Notes under the pieces: generated by a model | Seen by the model: only the letters and a program-made list of their open reading frames with translations | Database searches by the model: none | What the model was told of the DNA's origin: nothing | Shown here: positions 25,971 through 33,843 of the stretch, piece by piece | Position numbering within the stretch: the stretch's first letter is position 1 | How the letters are laid out: every line of letters begins with the position of its first letter | Assembly (NCBI GenBank): GCA_937926875.1 | Contig: CALBAX010000134.1 | Span: 1-64,000, forward strand | DNA length: 64,000 nucleotides | From: an uncultured Desulfovibrio sp. | Lineage (GTDB): Bacteria > Desulfobacterota > Desulfovibrionia > Desulfovibrionales > Desulfovibrionaceae | Reading direction: 5' to 3' | Program-made: the position numbers and the translations under genes

Positions 25971-27098
25971 CTAGGGGGCCGTCTTTTCCGCGGCCGGGGC
26001 CTCGTCCGGCGTATTGATGATGCGTGTCACGTCGTTGAAGGTGGCAAAGATCATCAGGCTCAGCAGCAGGGCCATGCCCACGCGCATGCCCCATTCCTGG
26101 ATCTTCTGCGGCACCGGGCGGCGGAAGAGCATCTCGATGAGGCAAAAGAGCATCTGCCCGCCGTCCAGCACGGGCACGGGCAGCAGGTTGAGGATGGCCA
26201 GGTTGATGCTGATGAGCGCCGCCAGGCCGAGCACGCCCACAAGGCCCTGCTCCGCCTGCTGGCCCACCATCTGGGCGATCATGATGGGGCCGCCCACCTG
26301 ATCGGCGGGCACCACGCGCTGGGCCAGCTTGACGAAGCTCTGCCAGGTCAGGTCCACCAGACGCCAGGTCTGGACAAGACCCGTCTTCAGCGCCTCGGAA
26401 AAGCCCAGTTCTTCCACGCGCACCGAGCCCAGCGGCCCGATGCCGATGAGCCAGGCTTTCTCATCCTCGCCAAAGATGGTCTTGCGCGTGCTCCACTGCG
26501 GCGTCAGGATCAGTTCCAGTTCCGTGCCCTGGGTCATGCCCTCGGCGGGCTGCCGGGCCACGGTCAGGGTCAGGGGACGGCCGTTGGCCGCGGCCACGGT
26601 CGGGGATATCTCGTCCCACGAGCTGAGGGGACGGCCGTCGATGCTCAGGATCAGGTCGCCCTTTTGCAGACCGGCCTGTGCCGCCGCGCTCTGGGGCATG
26701 ACGGCGCCCACCTGCGGCAGCATGACGGCATTGCCCCAGCCCCAGGCCACCGCCCAGCACAGGATGCAGGCCAGCAGGATGTTGGCGAAGGGCCCGGCCG
26801 CGATCACGAGGAAGCGCTGCCACGCGGGCCGCAGGGAAAAGCATTCCTCCCGCGTGAAGCCGCTGGGGATGTCGTTCTCGTCGTTCTCGCCCACCAGGGC
26901 CACATAGCCGCCCAAAGGCACCAGCGACAGGGCGTATTCCGTCTTGCCATGGCGGTATTTGAGCAGTTTGGGGCCAAAGCCAAGGGAAAAGGTGGACACG
27001 CCCATGCCCAGCCAGCGGGCCACGGCGAAATGTCCCAGTTCATGGAAGAAGATCAGGCCGCCAAGGACAATGATGGCGGCAACGATGGTCGTCAGCAC
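25971..27098 (-). CDS. rseP: RIP metalloprotease RseP (site-2 protease)
   Basis: A 375-aa intramembrane zinc protease that cleaves anti-sigma factors and signal-peptide remnants. The zinc motif HELGH is at residues 19-23, one PDZ domain follows near 125-205 (single, where E. coli RseP has two), and the third ligand motif LDGGQ is near residue 309. About four transmembrane helices. The start overlaps the dxr stop by seven bases, the usual dxr-rseP pairing. Confidence 0.94.
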   Translation of the reverse strand: MLTTIVAAIIVLGGLIFFHELGHFAVARWLGMGVSTFSLGFGPKLLKYRHGKTEYALSLVPLGGYVALVGENDENDIPSGFTREECFSLRPAWQRFLVIAAGPFANILLACILCWAVAWGWGNAVMLPQVGAVMPQSAAAQAGLQKGDLILSIDGRPLSSWDEISPTVAAANGRPLTLTVARQPAEGMTQGTELELILTPQWSTRKTIFGEDEKAWLIGIGPLGSVRVEELGFSEALKTGLVQTWRLVDLTWQSFVKLAQRVVPADQVGGPIMIAQMVGQQAEQGLVGVLGLAALISINLAILNLLPVPVLDGGQMLFCLIEMLFRRPVPQKIQEWGMRVGMALLLSLMIFATFNDVTRIINTPDEAPAAEKTAP

Positions 27099-28411
27099 TC
27101 GTCAACTCCGGCGCGGGCCAGCTGTTTCACCAGCTCGCGAGTTTTCAGGTCAAGGCGCGACATGCGCTCTGTCAAGATAGTCACTTCCCGTTCAAGGGCA
27201 AGACTGTCATCGCCGCTACAGGACAGCGGCGGGCAGAACGGTTCGTGCCCCGGCTCGCCGGCGGCATGGGCATCCATGGCGGCCGAGACCAGCTCCGCGA
27301 TGTCGGCAAAGGCGCATTTGCCGGACAGGAACAGCTCCACGGCGGCCTCGTTGGCGGCGTTCATCACCACCGACATGCCGCCGCGTTCCCGCAGGGCGCG
27401 ACGCGCCAGCTTCAGGGCCGGGAAGGCCTCGTCGTCAGGGGCGAAGAACTGCAGGGTGCCGGCCTTGACCAGATCCAGCGGCGGCACGCCCGTATCCACG
27501 CAGCGGGGCCAGAACAGGCAGGCCGCGATGGGGATGCGCATGTCCGGCGTGCCCAGCTGCGCCAGCTGGCTGCCGTCCGTGAACTGCACCAGCGAATGCA
27601 CCAGCGACTGCGGATGCACCAGCACCGTGATCTTTTCCAGCGGCACGCCGTACAGGTGGAAGGCTTCCACCACTTCCAGGGCCTTGTTCATCATGGTGGC
27701 CGAGTCGATGCTGATCTTGGCGCCCATCTTCCAGTTGGGATGATCCAGGGCCTGCGCGCGGGTCACGTTGCGCAGCTCCTCGCGGCTGCGGCCGCGGAAC
27801 GGGCCGCCGGAGGCCGTCAGCAGCAGGCGGTCCACCTCCTGCCCGCGTCCGGCCAGACACTGGAAGATGGCGTTGTGTTCGGAATCCACCGGCAGGATGC
27901 TGGCATGGGTGCGGGCGCAGACCTGGCGCAGCATGTCGCCGGCCAGCACCAGCGACTCCTTGTTGGCCAGGCAGATGACCTTGCCCGCCAGCGCGGCCGC
28001 CAGCGTCCCGGCCAGGCCCGCCGCGCCCACCTGCGCCGAAAGCACGGTGTCCGCTTCGGGCAGGGCCGCCAGACGGGCATAGCCTTCGCTGCCCACCAGG
28101 ATCTCGGGGCTGTAGCCCGTGGGCAGCAGTTTGCGCAGGCCCGCGGCCGAAGCCTCGTCCAGCACGGCCAGATACGGGGGCCGGAACTCCTGCGCCTGCT
28201 CGGCCAGGGTCTTGACGTTGCGCGCGCAGGAAAGGCCCAGCACCACGCATTCACGCCGCCGCGAACGGATGGCCGCCAGGGTGTTGCCGCCGATGGAACC
28301 CGTGGAGCCCAAAAGGACAAGCTGGCGCACGCCGCGCCGCCACGCCTCGGAAGGCGCTTCCGAAATATACCGAATCGCAGGGCCGTTCAGCCCGGGCCAC
28401 AGATCTGACAT
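27092..28411 (-). CDS. dxr: 1-deoxy-D-xylulose 5-phosphate reductoisomerase
   Basis: Converts DXP to 2-C-methyl-D-erythritol 4-phosphate with NADPH in the non-mevalonate isoprenoid pathway. Motifs: GSTGSIGGN near residues 35-43 for NADPH; LANKESLVLAGD, LTASGGPFRG, DSATMMNKALEVVEA and HPQSLVHSLVQF for the catalytic and metal sites. At 439 aa it is longer than the usual ~390-400: about 30 extra residues in front of the Rossmann fold and a C-terminal tail of about 45 residues that looks like a short coiled coil. AAGGAG lies before the ATG at 28411, so the N-terminal extension is probably real. Confidence 0.94.
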   Translation of the reverse strand: MSDLWPGLNGPAIRYISEAPSEAWRRGVRQLVLLGSTGSIGGNTLAAIRSRRRECVVLGLSCARNVKTLAEQAQEFRPPYLAVLDEASAAGLRKLLPTGYSPEILVGSEGYARLAALPEADTVLSAQVGAAGLAGTLAAALAGKVICLANKESLVLAGDMLRQVCARTHASILPVDSEHNAIFQCLAGRGQEVDRLLLTASGGPFRGRSREELRNVTRAQALDHPNWKMGAKISIDSATMMNKALEVVEAFHLYGVPLEKITVLVHPQSLVHSLVQFTDGSQLAQLGTPDMRIPIAACLFWPRCVDTGVPPLDLVKAGTLQFFAPDDEAFPALKLARRALRERGGMSVVMNAANEAAVELFLSGKCAFADIAELVSAAMDAHAAGEPGHEPFCPPLSCSGDDSLALEREVTILTERMSRLDLKTRELVKQLARAGVDEC

Positions 28412-28518
28412 GTGTTTCTCCTTTGTCTCCGGGACAAAATCGTCCACAGCATGCCAAAAATCCCTTGCCTCGTCGAGAGCGGGCCGCAGGGAGGAAGGAG
28501 AGGAAACAGGCATGCCGC

Positions 28519-28570
28519 GGGGGAAGGGAGGAGACTTTTTCCAGCGGAAAAAAGTCCCCACCCTTCCCCC
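28519..28570. repeat. Purine/pyrimidine long hairpin upstream of dxr
   Basis: GGGGGAAGGG (28519-28528) pairs with CCCTTCCCCC (28561-28570), and an inner GACTTTTTCC pairs with GGAAAAAAGTC. It lies about 110 bases upstream of the dxr start. Same design as the gene-end hairpins. Confidence 0.55.
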
Positions 28571-28907
28571 GGCCCCCCTTCCCTCCCCCAAAAACCGCTC
28601 ATAAGGCGAACAGAACCATACAGGGAGTCTCGGGAAAAAACGGACAGGATGACACGACAGGCAGAGATGGAAAAAAGTGGCCCAGCCTCCCGCCTTTTGT
28701 CAGCGTCACGCCCGGCATCATGGCTCCTCTCTCCAGTCAACGGCCTGTCCATCAGGGATCAGGTTCTCCCATTCCTTCCGCTCTGCGCCAGCAGCCTTAC
28801 CTCCCCCTGACGCCTCGCCGCGCAGGCGACCCAGCCTGGATGCCGGGCAATGGCCGTCATCCGACGGCTATTTCGCAGAGTGCAAGTGGATCTATCCCCG
28901 CCAGCGT

Positions 28908-28955
28908 CCCCCCCAAAAAAAGAAAAGGGCCGGTCCTCCAGAAGAAGACCGGCCC
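28908..28955 (-). terminator. Intrinsic terminator after cdsA
   Basis: GGGCCGGTC (28927-28935) pairs with GACCGGCCC (28947-28955); on the minus strand the stem is followed by TTTTCTTTTTTTT. It separates the uppS-cdsA unit from dxr. Confidence 0.82.
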
Positions 28956-29018
28956 CTTCGCAAAGTCGGGCTCGGCACAGACAGCCGATGTGTCCATCAG
29001 CTGCCGGCGGCATGCCGG

Positions 29019-29831
29019 CTAAAAGAAGAAGAACCACTGGTCCACGACGGCGAACATGGGCATGGCGAACAGGATGCTGTCCGCACGGTCGAGGATGCCG
29101 CCATGACCGGGCAGCAGGTTGCTGGAATCCTTCACATGCACCGCGCGCTTGAGGGCGGATTCGAACAAATCGCCCAGCTGGGCAAAGGCATTGATGGCGA
29201 TCCCCAGCAGGGCGAAGGCCCACCAGCTGGCGCTGCCCAGGCAGGCGCCGTAGATGGTGCAGAAGATGACGCAGCCCACCAGGCTGCCCACGGCGCCTTC
29301 GGAACTCTTGTTGGGGCTCACGCGGGGCCAGAGCTTGTGGTGTCCGAAGCGGGTGCCCACGAAATAGGCGGACGTATCGGAAACGGCCACGGCCGCCAGC
29401 ACGAAGATGAGCTTGGTGGTGGAAAGATAGGTGGCGGGCAGCAACAGCAGCGGGATGTAGGCCAGACCGGCCATGAAGATGCCGCTGGAGGCAAAGGCGG
29501 GCACGCCTTCTTCTTCCACCTCGTTCCAGCGGAACAGGAAGCTCATGGCGGCCAGTACGAAGCCCGCCCCCAGGCAGACCAGGGCGTCCTGCGTGCGATG
29601 GGCCCAGGTCAGCGCCAGCATGCCCCAGCCCAGGGCGATGGCGCAGATGCGGCTGGGGATGCGCTTGTTGCCCCAGAACAGGGAGAAGAACTCCCACAGG
29701 CCCAGCGCCGCCACCAGCAGGATGAGGGCAAGCAGCACCCAGCCCCGCAGGACGAGGGCAAGGACGACGATGGCGGCCAGAACGAGGCCGGTGATGGTGC
29801 GGCGGATGTCGGTAGCGTGATCAACGGCCAT
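29019..29831 (-). CDS. cdsA: Phosphatidate cytidylyltransferase
   Basis: A 270-aa integral membrane enzyme that makes CDP-diacylglycerol from phosphatidate and CTP. About eight hydrophobic helices. The CDP-diglyceride synthase signature near the C-terminus is clear: SPNKSSEGAVGSLVG, then LGDLFESALKRAVHVKDSSNLLPGHGGILDRADS. The start overlaps the end of uppS by 11 bases. The protein ends in WFFFF, a hydrophobic tail. Confidence 0.94.
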   Translation of the reverse strand: MAVDHATDIRRTITGLVLAAIVVLALVLRGWVLLALILLVAALGLWEFFSLFWGNKRIPSRICAIALGWGMLALTWAHRTQDALVCLGAGFVLAAMSFLFRWNEVEEEGVPAFASSGIFMAGLAYIPLLLLPATYLSTTKLIFVLAAVAVSDTSAYFVGTRFGHHKLWPRVSPNKSSEGAVGSLVGCVIFCTIYGACLGSASWWAFALLGIAINAFAQLGDLFESALKRAVHVKDSSNLLPGHGGILDRADSILFAMPMFAVVDQWFFFF

Positions 29832-30543
29832 TGATTTGCTCCTGGGTTTTCCCGAATCGGCGCGAGCGTCCGGCGTAGACGGCCAGGGCCTCGTGCAGGG
29901 CCTCCACGCCGAAGTCGGGCCAGGGCGTGGGGGTGAAGTAGAATTCGCTGTAGGCGCACTGGTAGAGCAGATAATTGCTCAGGCGCTGTTCTCCGCTGGT
30001 ACGGATGAGGAAATCGGGGTCGGGCTGTCCGGCGGTGTACAGATGGTCGGCCAGGCTCTGTTCGGTGACGTCCCCGGGGCGCAGGCCCTCGTCCATCATG
30101 CTGCGCACGGCACGCACCAGCTCGGCGCGGCCGCCGTAGTTGAGGGCCAGGTTGAGCACCATGTCCGTATTGGCCGCCGTGCGGCGCAGGCCGTGGCGCA
30201 GGGCCGTGCGGGCGGCCAGGGGCAGGGCCTCCATGTCGCCCAGGATGTTCAGGCGGATGCCCTCGCGCTCCATGCGGGGCACTTCCTGGCCCAAAAATTC
30301 CAGCAGCAGGGAGAACAGGGCCGAGACTTCGGCCTTGGGCCGCGACCAGTTCTCGCTGGAAAAGGTGTACAGGGTCAGGTGGCGGATGCCCAGACGGCGG
30401 CATTCGGTCACGATGGTGCGCACGGTCTCGGCCCCGGCGCGGTGCCCCGCCTCGCGCGGCAGGCCGCGGGCCTGGGCCCAGCGGCCGTTGCCGTCCATGA
30501 TGATGGCCAGATGTACGGGAAGATGGGTAAGCGTTTCGCTCAT
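29821..30543 (-). CDS. uppS: Isoprenyl (undecaprenyl) diphosphate synthase
   Basis: A 240-aa cis-prenyltransferase that builds the C55 lipid carrier for peptidoglycan and surface glycans. The catalytic block IMDGNGRWAQARG (Asp17, then GNGR at 18-21) is intact, as are TLYTFSSENWSRP, LNLALNYGGRAELV and DFLIRTSGEQRLSNYLLYQCAYSEFYF. The start at 30543 has GAGAGG four bases upstream; a longer reading to 30603 lacks one. Translationally coupled to cdsA. Confidence 0.95.
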   Translation of the reverse strand: MSETLTHLPVHLAIIMDGNGRWAQARGLPREAGHRAGAETVRTIVTECRRLGIRHLTLYTFSSENWSRPKAEVSALFSLLLEFLGQEVPRMEREGIRLNILGDMEALPLAARTALRHGLRRTAANTDMVLNLALNYGGRAELVRAVRSMMDEGLRPGDVTEQSLADHLYTAGQPDPDFLIRTSGEQRLSNYLLYQCAYSEFYFTPTPWPDFGVEALHEALAVYAGRSRRFGKTQEQINGR

Positions 30544-30642
30544 GGTACCTCTCTGAACCGGGGACGACAGGCCCGGAAAACATGACCGTGCCGAAAAAAA
30601 CACGGCCCGGTGCCCCTGGGGCCGGCCGGGCTGCGGAAAACG

Positions 30643-30669
30643 TCCGGGAGCGGCAGGGCCGCTCCCGGA
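30643..30669 (-). terminator. Terminator after frr
   Basis: A 12-bp perfect stem (TCCGGGAGCGGC with its complement) around a three-base loop, followed on the minus strand by CGTTTTCC. It lies ten bases after the frr stop; the T-run is short. Confidence 0.6.
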
Positions 30670-30678
30670 AGGCGGACA

Positions 30679-31239
30679 CTAGATGTCCATGATTTCCTTT
30701 TCTTTGGCCTGGCTGCGCTTGTCGGCATCGGCCACGAACTTGTCGGTCAGCTTCTGCACTTCGGCTTCGGCCTTCTTCTGTTCGTCTTCGGTGATGGCCT
30801 TTTCCTTCTCCAGCTTCTTCAGGGAGTCGTTGGCATCACGGCGCACGTTGCGCACGGCCACCTTGGCGTCTTCGGTGTACTTGCGGGCCACCTTGACCAG
30901 CTCCTTGCGGCGCTCTTCGGTCAGCGGCGGGATGTTGATGCGGATGATGCGGCCGTCATTGACCGGGGTCAGGCCCAGGTCGGACTTGAGGATGGCCTTC
31001 TCCACCACGGAGATGCCGCCCTTGTCCCAGGGCTGGATGGTGATGGTGCGGCTGTCGGGCACGGCCACGGAAGCCATCTGGGAGATGGGGGTGGGGGTGC
31101 CGTAGTAATCGGCCTTGATGCCGTCCACCAGGGCAGTGGTGGCGCGACCGGTGCGCAGTTTCTGGAAGTCGCGTTCCAGGGCGGCCATGGCTTTTTCCAT
31201 GCGGTCTTCGGTATCCAGAAGGATGGTATCGATATCCAT
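30679..31239 (-). CDS. frr: Ribosome recycling factor
   Basis: A 186-aa translation factor that releases post-termination ribosomes with EF-G. The full-length family pattern is present: KLRTGRATTALVDGIKADYYGTPTPISQMA, then INIPPLTEERRKELVKVARKYTEDAKVAVRNVRRDAND, then a charged helical end. AAGGAG precedes the ATG. It follows pyrH by 41 bases in the usual pyrH-frr order. Confidence 0.97.
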   Translation of the reverse strand: MDIDTILLDTEDRMEKAMAALERDFQKLRTGRATTALVDGIKADYYGTPTPISQMASVAVPDSRTITIQPWDKGGISVVEKAILKSDLGLTPVNDGRIIRINIPPLTEERRKELVKVARKYTEDAKVAVRNVRRDANDSLKKLEKEKAITEDEQKKAEAEVQKLTDKFVADADKRSQAKEKEIMDI

Positions 31240-31280
31240 AAAATCTCCTTGCGGACTATAGGGGTTCGGAAAGGTCGTGG

Positions 31281-31997
31281 CTAGCAGTCGTGCACGATGG
31301 TGCCCACCTGCTCGCCCAGGATGGCGCGGCGGATGTCGCCGCCCAGCATGCGGCAGACGATGATGGGCACGTTGTTGTCGCGCACCAGGGCAAAGGCCGC
31401 GGCGTCCATGACGCCCAGATGACGGGACAGGGTCTCGTCATAGCTCAGGCTGTCGTACTTGACGGCATCGGGGAACTTGGCGGGGTCCTTGTCGTAGATG
31501 CCGTCCACCTTGGTGGCCTTGATGATGGCATCGCACTGCAGTTCCATGCCGCGCAGGGCCGCGGTGGTGTCGGTGGTGAAATAGGGGTTGCCGGTACCGG
31601 CGGCGCAGATGACCACACGGCCCTTTTCCAGATGGCGCATGGCACGGCGGCGGATGAAGGGCTCGCACACTTCCTGCATGTCGATGGCTGACAGCACGCG
31701 GGTGGGGTAGCCGAATTTTTCCAGCATGTCCTGCACGGCCAGGGCATTGAGTACCGTGGCCAGCATGCCCATGTAGTCGGCGGAGGAACGTTCCATGCCC
31801 TTGGCGGAACCGGAAAGGCCGCGGAAGATGTTGCCGCCGCCGATGACCAGGGCAAGTTCCACGCCCATGTCGAGCAATCCGCCGATCTCCTTGCAGATGG
31901 TGCCCACGGTTTCGGGGTCGATACCCGTTTTCTGCTCTCCGGCCAGGGCCTCGCCGCTCAATTTGAGCAGCACGCGCTTGTACTTGAGTTCAGCCAT
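31281..31997 (-). CDS. pyrH: Uridylate kinase (UMP kinase)
   Basis: A 238-aa bacterial UMP kinase of the amino acid kinase fold, which phosphorylates UMP to UDP. Motifs: LLKLSGEALAG at the N-terminus, VIGGGNIFRG, SADYMGMLATVLNALAVQD, and AAGTGNPYFTTDTTAALR. It heads the pyrH-frr unit and has a good predicted promoter about 90 bases upstream. Confidence 0.97.
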   Translation of the reverse strand: MAELKYKRVLLKLSGEALAGEQKTGIDPETVGTICKEIGGLLDMGVELALVIGGGNIFRGLSGSAKGMERSSADYMGMLATVLNALAVQDMLEKFGYPTRVLSAIDMQEVCEPFIRRRAMRHLEKGRVVICAAGTGNPYFTTDTTAALRGMELQCDAIIKATKVDGIYDKDPAKFPDAVKYDSLSYDETLSRHLGVMDAAAFALVRDNNVPIIVCRMLGGDIRRAILGEQVGTIVHDC

Positions 31998-32087
31998 ATG
32001 TTCCGCCTTGGTTGAAGCCGGCCACGCCGGCGGTTGCTTTCATGGATCGTCCGGCACGAAAAGCGGGCATTCGGACGCGCTCTTTTT

Positions 32088-32115
32088 ATCATAGCAAAAA
32101 ACATCGCTATCTCAA
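32088..32115 (-). promoter_or_regulatory. Predicted sigma-70 promoter of pyrH-frr
   Basis: On the minus strand TTGAGA (plus 32110-32115), 16 bases, then TATGAT (plus 32088-32093). Five of six consensus matches in each box; the start codon lies 91 bases downstream. Confidence 0.65.
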
Positions 32116-32451
32116 AGCACTTTTACCATGCCGCCCCCGCAGACTGGCGTGGGGCGCCCCTTTGCATGACAGCCTGTCCGGCAAACGGAGCATGCCGCGG
32201 CGGCAGGGGCACCGCTGCATGACCGGAGGAAGGCACGCCCCACCGTTGCCGCCTGCGCTTCCCTGCCCCGGCAGGGCGCACGCTCCGTTCCGGCAGCCGG
32301 GAGGACATGCCCGGGAACCGCCATCGAATGGGCCGCTCGGGACGCCGCCGGGGACCGTGCCCGACAAGAGGCCGCATTTGCCTGCCCCCGGCTTTTGCGG
32401 TATCGAAAAGAGTCCCGAACCGAAACCGTGCGCACCCGGCAAGGAGCCCCC
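32116..32451. other. Intergenic region before the AI-2E-family permease
   Basis: Together with the pyrH promoter segment this makes a 454-base gap between divergent genes. Open frames here lack ribosome binding sites. I see no clear plus-strand promoter. Confidence 0.5.
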
Positions 32452-33558
32452 ATGCTCGAATGCACCAACCGTTTTGAAGATCGCGCCTTCATCCTGCTGC
32501 TGGCCGGCGTCTCGCTGGCCTTCCTCTGGATGCTGCGCCCCTTCTTCGATGTCATCTTCTGGGCCATCGTCATCGCCCTGCTCTCCACACCTGTCTACGA
32601 AGCCCTGCAACGTCGCGGCATGGGCCGCAACCTGGCGGCGCTGACCTGCGTGATCCTGAGCCTGGTGCTCATCATCGTGCCCTGCGCGTACATTTTTTAT
32701 ACCTTCATCAACGAGGTGGCCAACCTCTACGGCCGCCTGACGTCCGGCGGGCATGACATCCGCGAGACGCTGGAGAAGCTGCGCGAGGTGGCGCCCGGCG
32801 TGCAGGACTGGCTCACCCGCTACGGCTACGGCCCGGAGGTCATCAACCAGAAACTTTCCGAGCTGGCGGTCAAGGCCAGCGGCCTGGTGGCGCGCAACAC
32901 CGTGGCCCTGGGCGGCAGCACGGTGAACTTCCTCGTGGACCTCTGCATCATGCTCTACCTGGCCTTCTTCCTGGTGCGCGACGGCAAGCAGCTGCGCGTG
33001 CTGCTCATCCGGGCCCTGCCCTTTGGCGACCACCGCGAGGACCTGCTCTTCGCCAAGTTCGCCGAAGTGCTGCGGGCCACGGTCAAGGGCAGCCTGCTGG
33101 TGGCCATGGCCCAGGGCGCGCTGGGCGGCCTCATCTTCTGGATACTGGGCATCAAGGCCCCGGTGCTCTGGGGCGTGGTCATGACCCTGCTCTCGCTCAT
33201 CCCGGTGGTGGGCGCGGGCGTGGTCTGGGCGCCGGTGGCCGGGTACCTGCTGCTCACGGGCGATCATGTGTCCGGCGTGGTGCTGCTGGCCTACGGGATC
33301 TTCGTCATCGGTCTGGCGGACAACATCCTCCGCCCTGTCCTGGTGGGGCGTGATACCAAACTGCCGGACTTCATGGTCCTGCTCTCCACGCTGGGCGGTT
33401 TTTCGCTGTTCGGCATGGACGGCTTCGTGACGGGCCCCATGCTGGCCGTGCTCTTCGTGACGGTCTGGAAGATCTTCATGGACGAATTCAAGCCGCCCCT
33501 GACACTGGACGGCAGTGTCCCCGCACAGGAGGGGGACGGGGCCGGCCCTGCGGCATGA
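32452..33558 (+). CDS. AI-2E family transporter (PerM/YdiK-like permease)
   Basis: A 368-aa membrane protein of the PerM/DUF20 family with about eight helices: two at the N-terminus, a hydrophilic central segment with predicted helices (ETLEKLREVAPGVQDWL), and the conserved C-terminal block SLIPVVGAGVVWAPVAGYLL ... DNILRPVLVGRDTKLPDFMVLLSTLGGFSLFG. Members export small molecules or ions; the AI-2 link is proven for very few. AAGGAG stands five bases before the ATG at 32452. Confidence 0.88.
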   Translation: MLECTNRFEDRAFILLLAGVSLAFLWMLRPFFDVIFWAIVIALLSTPVYEALQRRGMGRNLAALTCVILSLVLIIVPCAYIFYTFINEVANLYGRLTSGGHDIRETLEKLREVAPGVQDWLTRYGYGPEVINQKLSELAVKASGLVARNTVALGGSTVNFLVDLCIMLYLAFFLVRDGKQLRVLLIRALPFGDHREDLLFAKFAEVLRATVKGSLLVAMAQGALGGLIFWILGIKAPVLWGVVMTLLSLIPVVGAGVVWAPVAGYLLLTGDHVSGVVLLAYGIFVIGLADNILRPVLVGRDTKLPDFMVLLSTLGGFSLFGMDGFVTGPMLAVLFVTVWKIFMDEFKPPLTLDGSVPAQEGDGAGPAA

Positions 33559-33563
33559 CGCAA

Positions 33564-33591
33564 AAGGCCACCCGCAACGGCGGGTGGCCTT
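33564..33591 (+). terminator. Stem-loop after the AI-2E-family permease
   Basis: AAGGCCACCCGC-AACG-GCGGGTGGCCTT, twelve perfect pairs, five bases after the stop; only a weak T stretch follows. Confidence 0.65.
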
Positions 33592-33677
33592 CCATTACCT
33601 GCCCGGCAGGTAAAAAATGGGGGACGGGATCCACGGCCCCCGTCCCCCGTATGCGACAGCCTCCCACAGCTGCCGCT

Positions 33678-33728
33678 CCGGAAGCAAGGAAGAGGGGAAA
33701 GGAGGAGAACCTGATCCTTTGCTTCCGG
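33678..33728 (-). repeat. Stem-loop with CU-rich loop downstream of the TerC gene
   Basis: CCGGAAGCAA (33678-33687) pairs with TTGCTTCCGG (33719-33728). On the minus strand, the sense for the terC transcript, the 31-base loop contains TCTCCTCCTTTCCCC, again an anti-Shine-Dalgarno-like run. Confidence 0.5.
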
Positions 33729-33843
33729 TAAATCCTGCTGTCCCGGCGGAGATGTTCCCATCCCCGGCGTCCTGCGGCGGCCCGGGACACACGGGCCGGC
33801 ATGCCTTGCCGGGCACCGGTGGCAGGCGCCCCCGCCGGGACAG

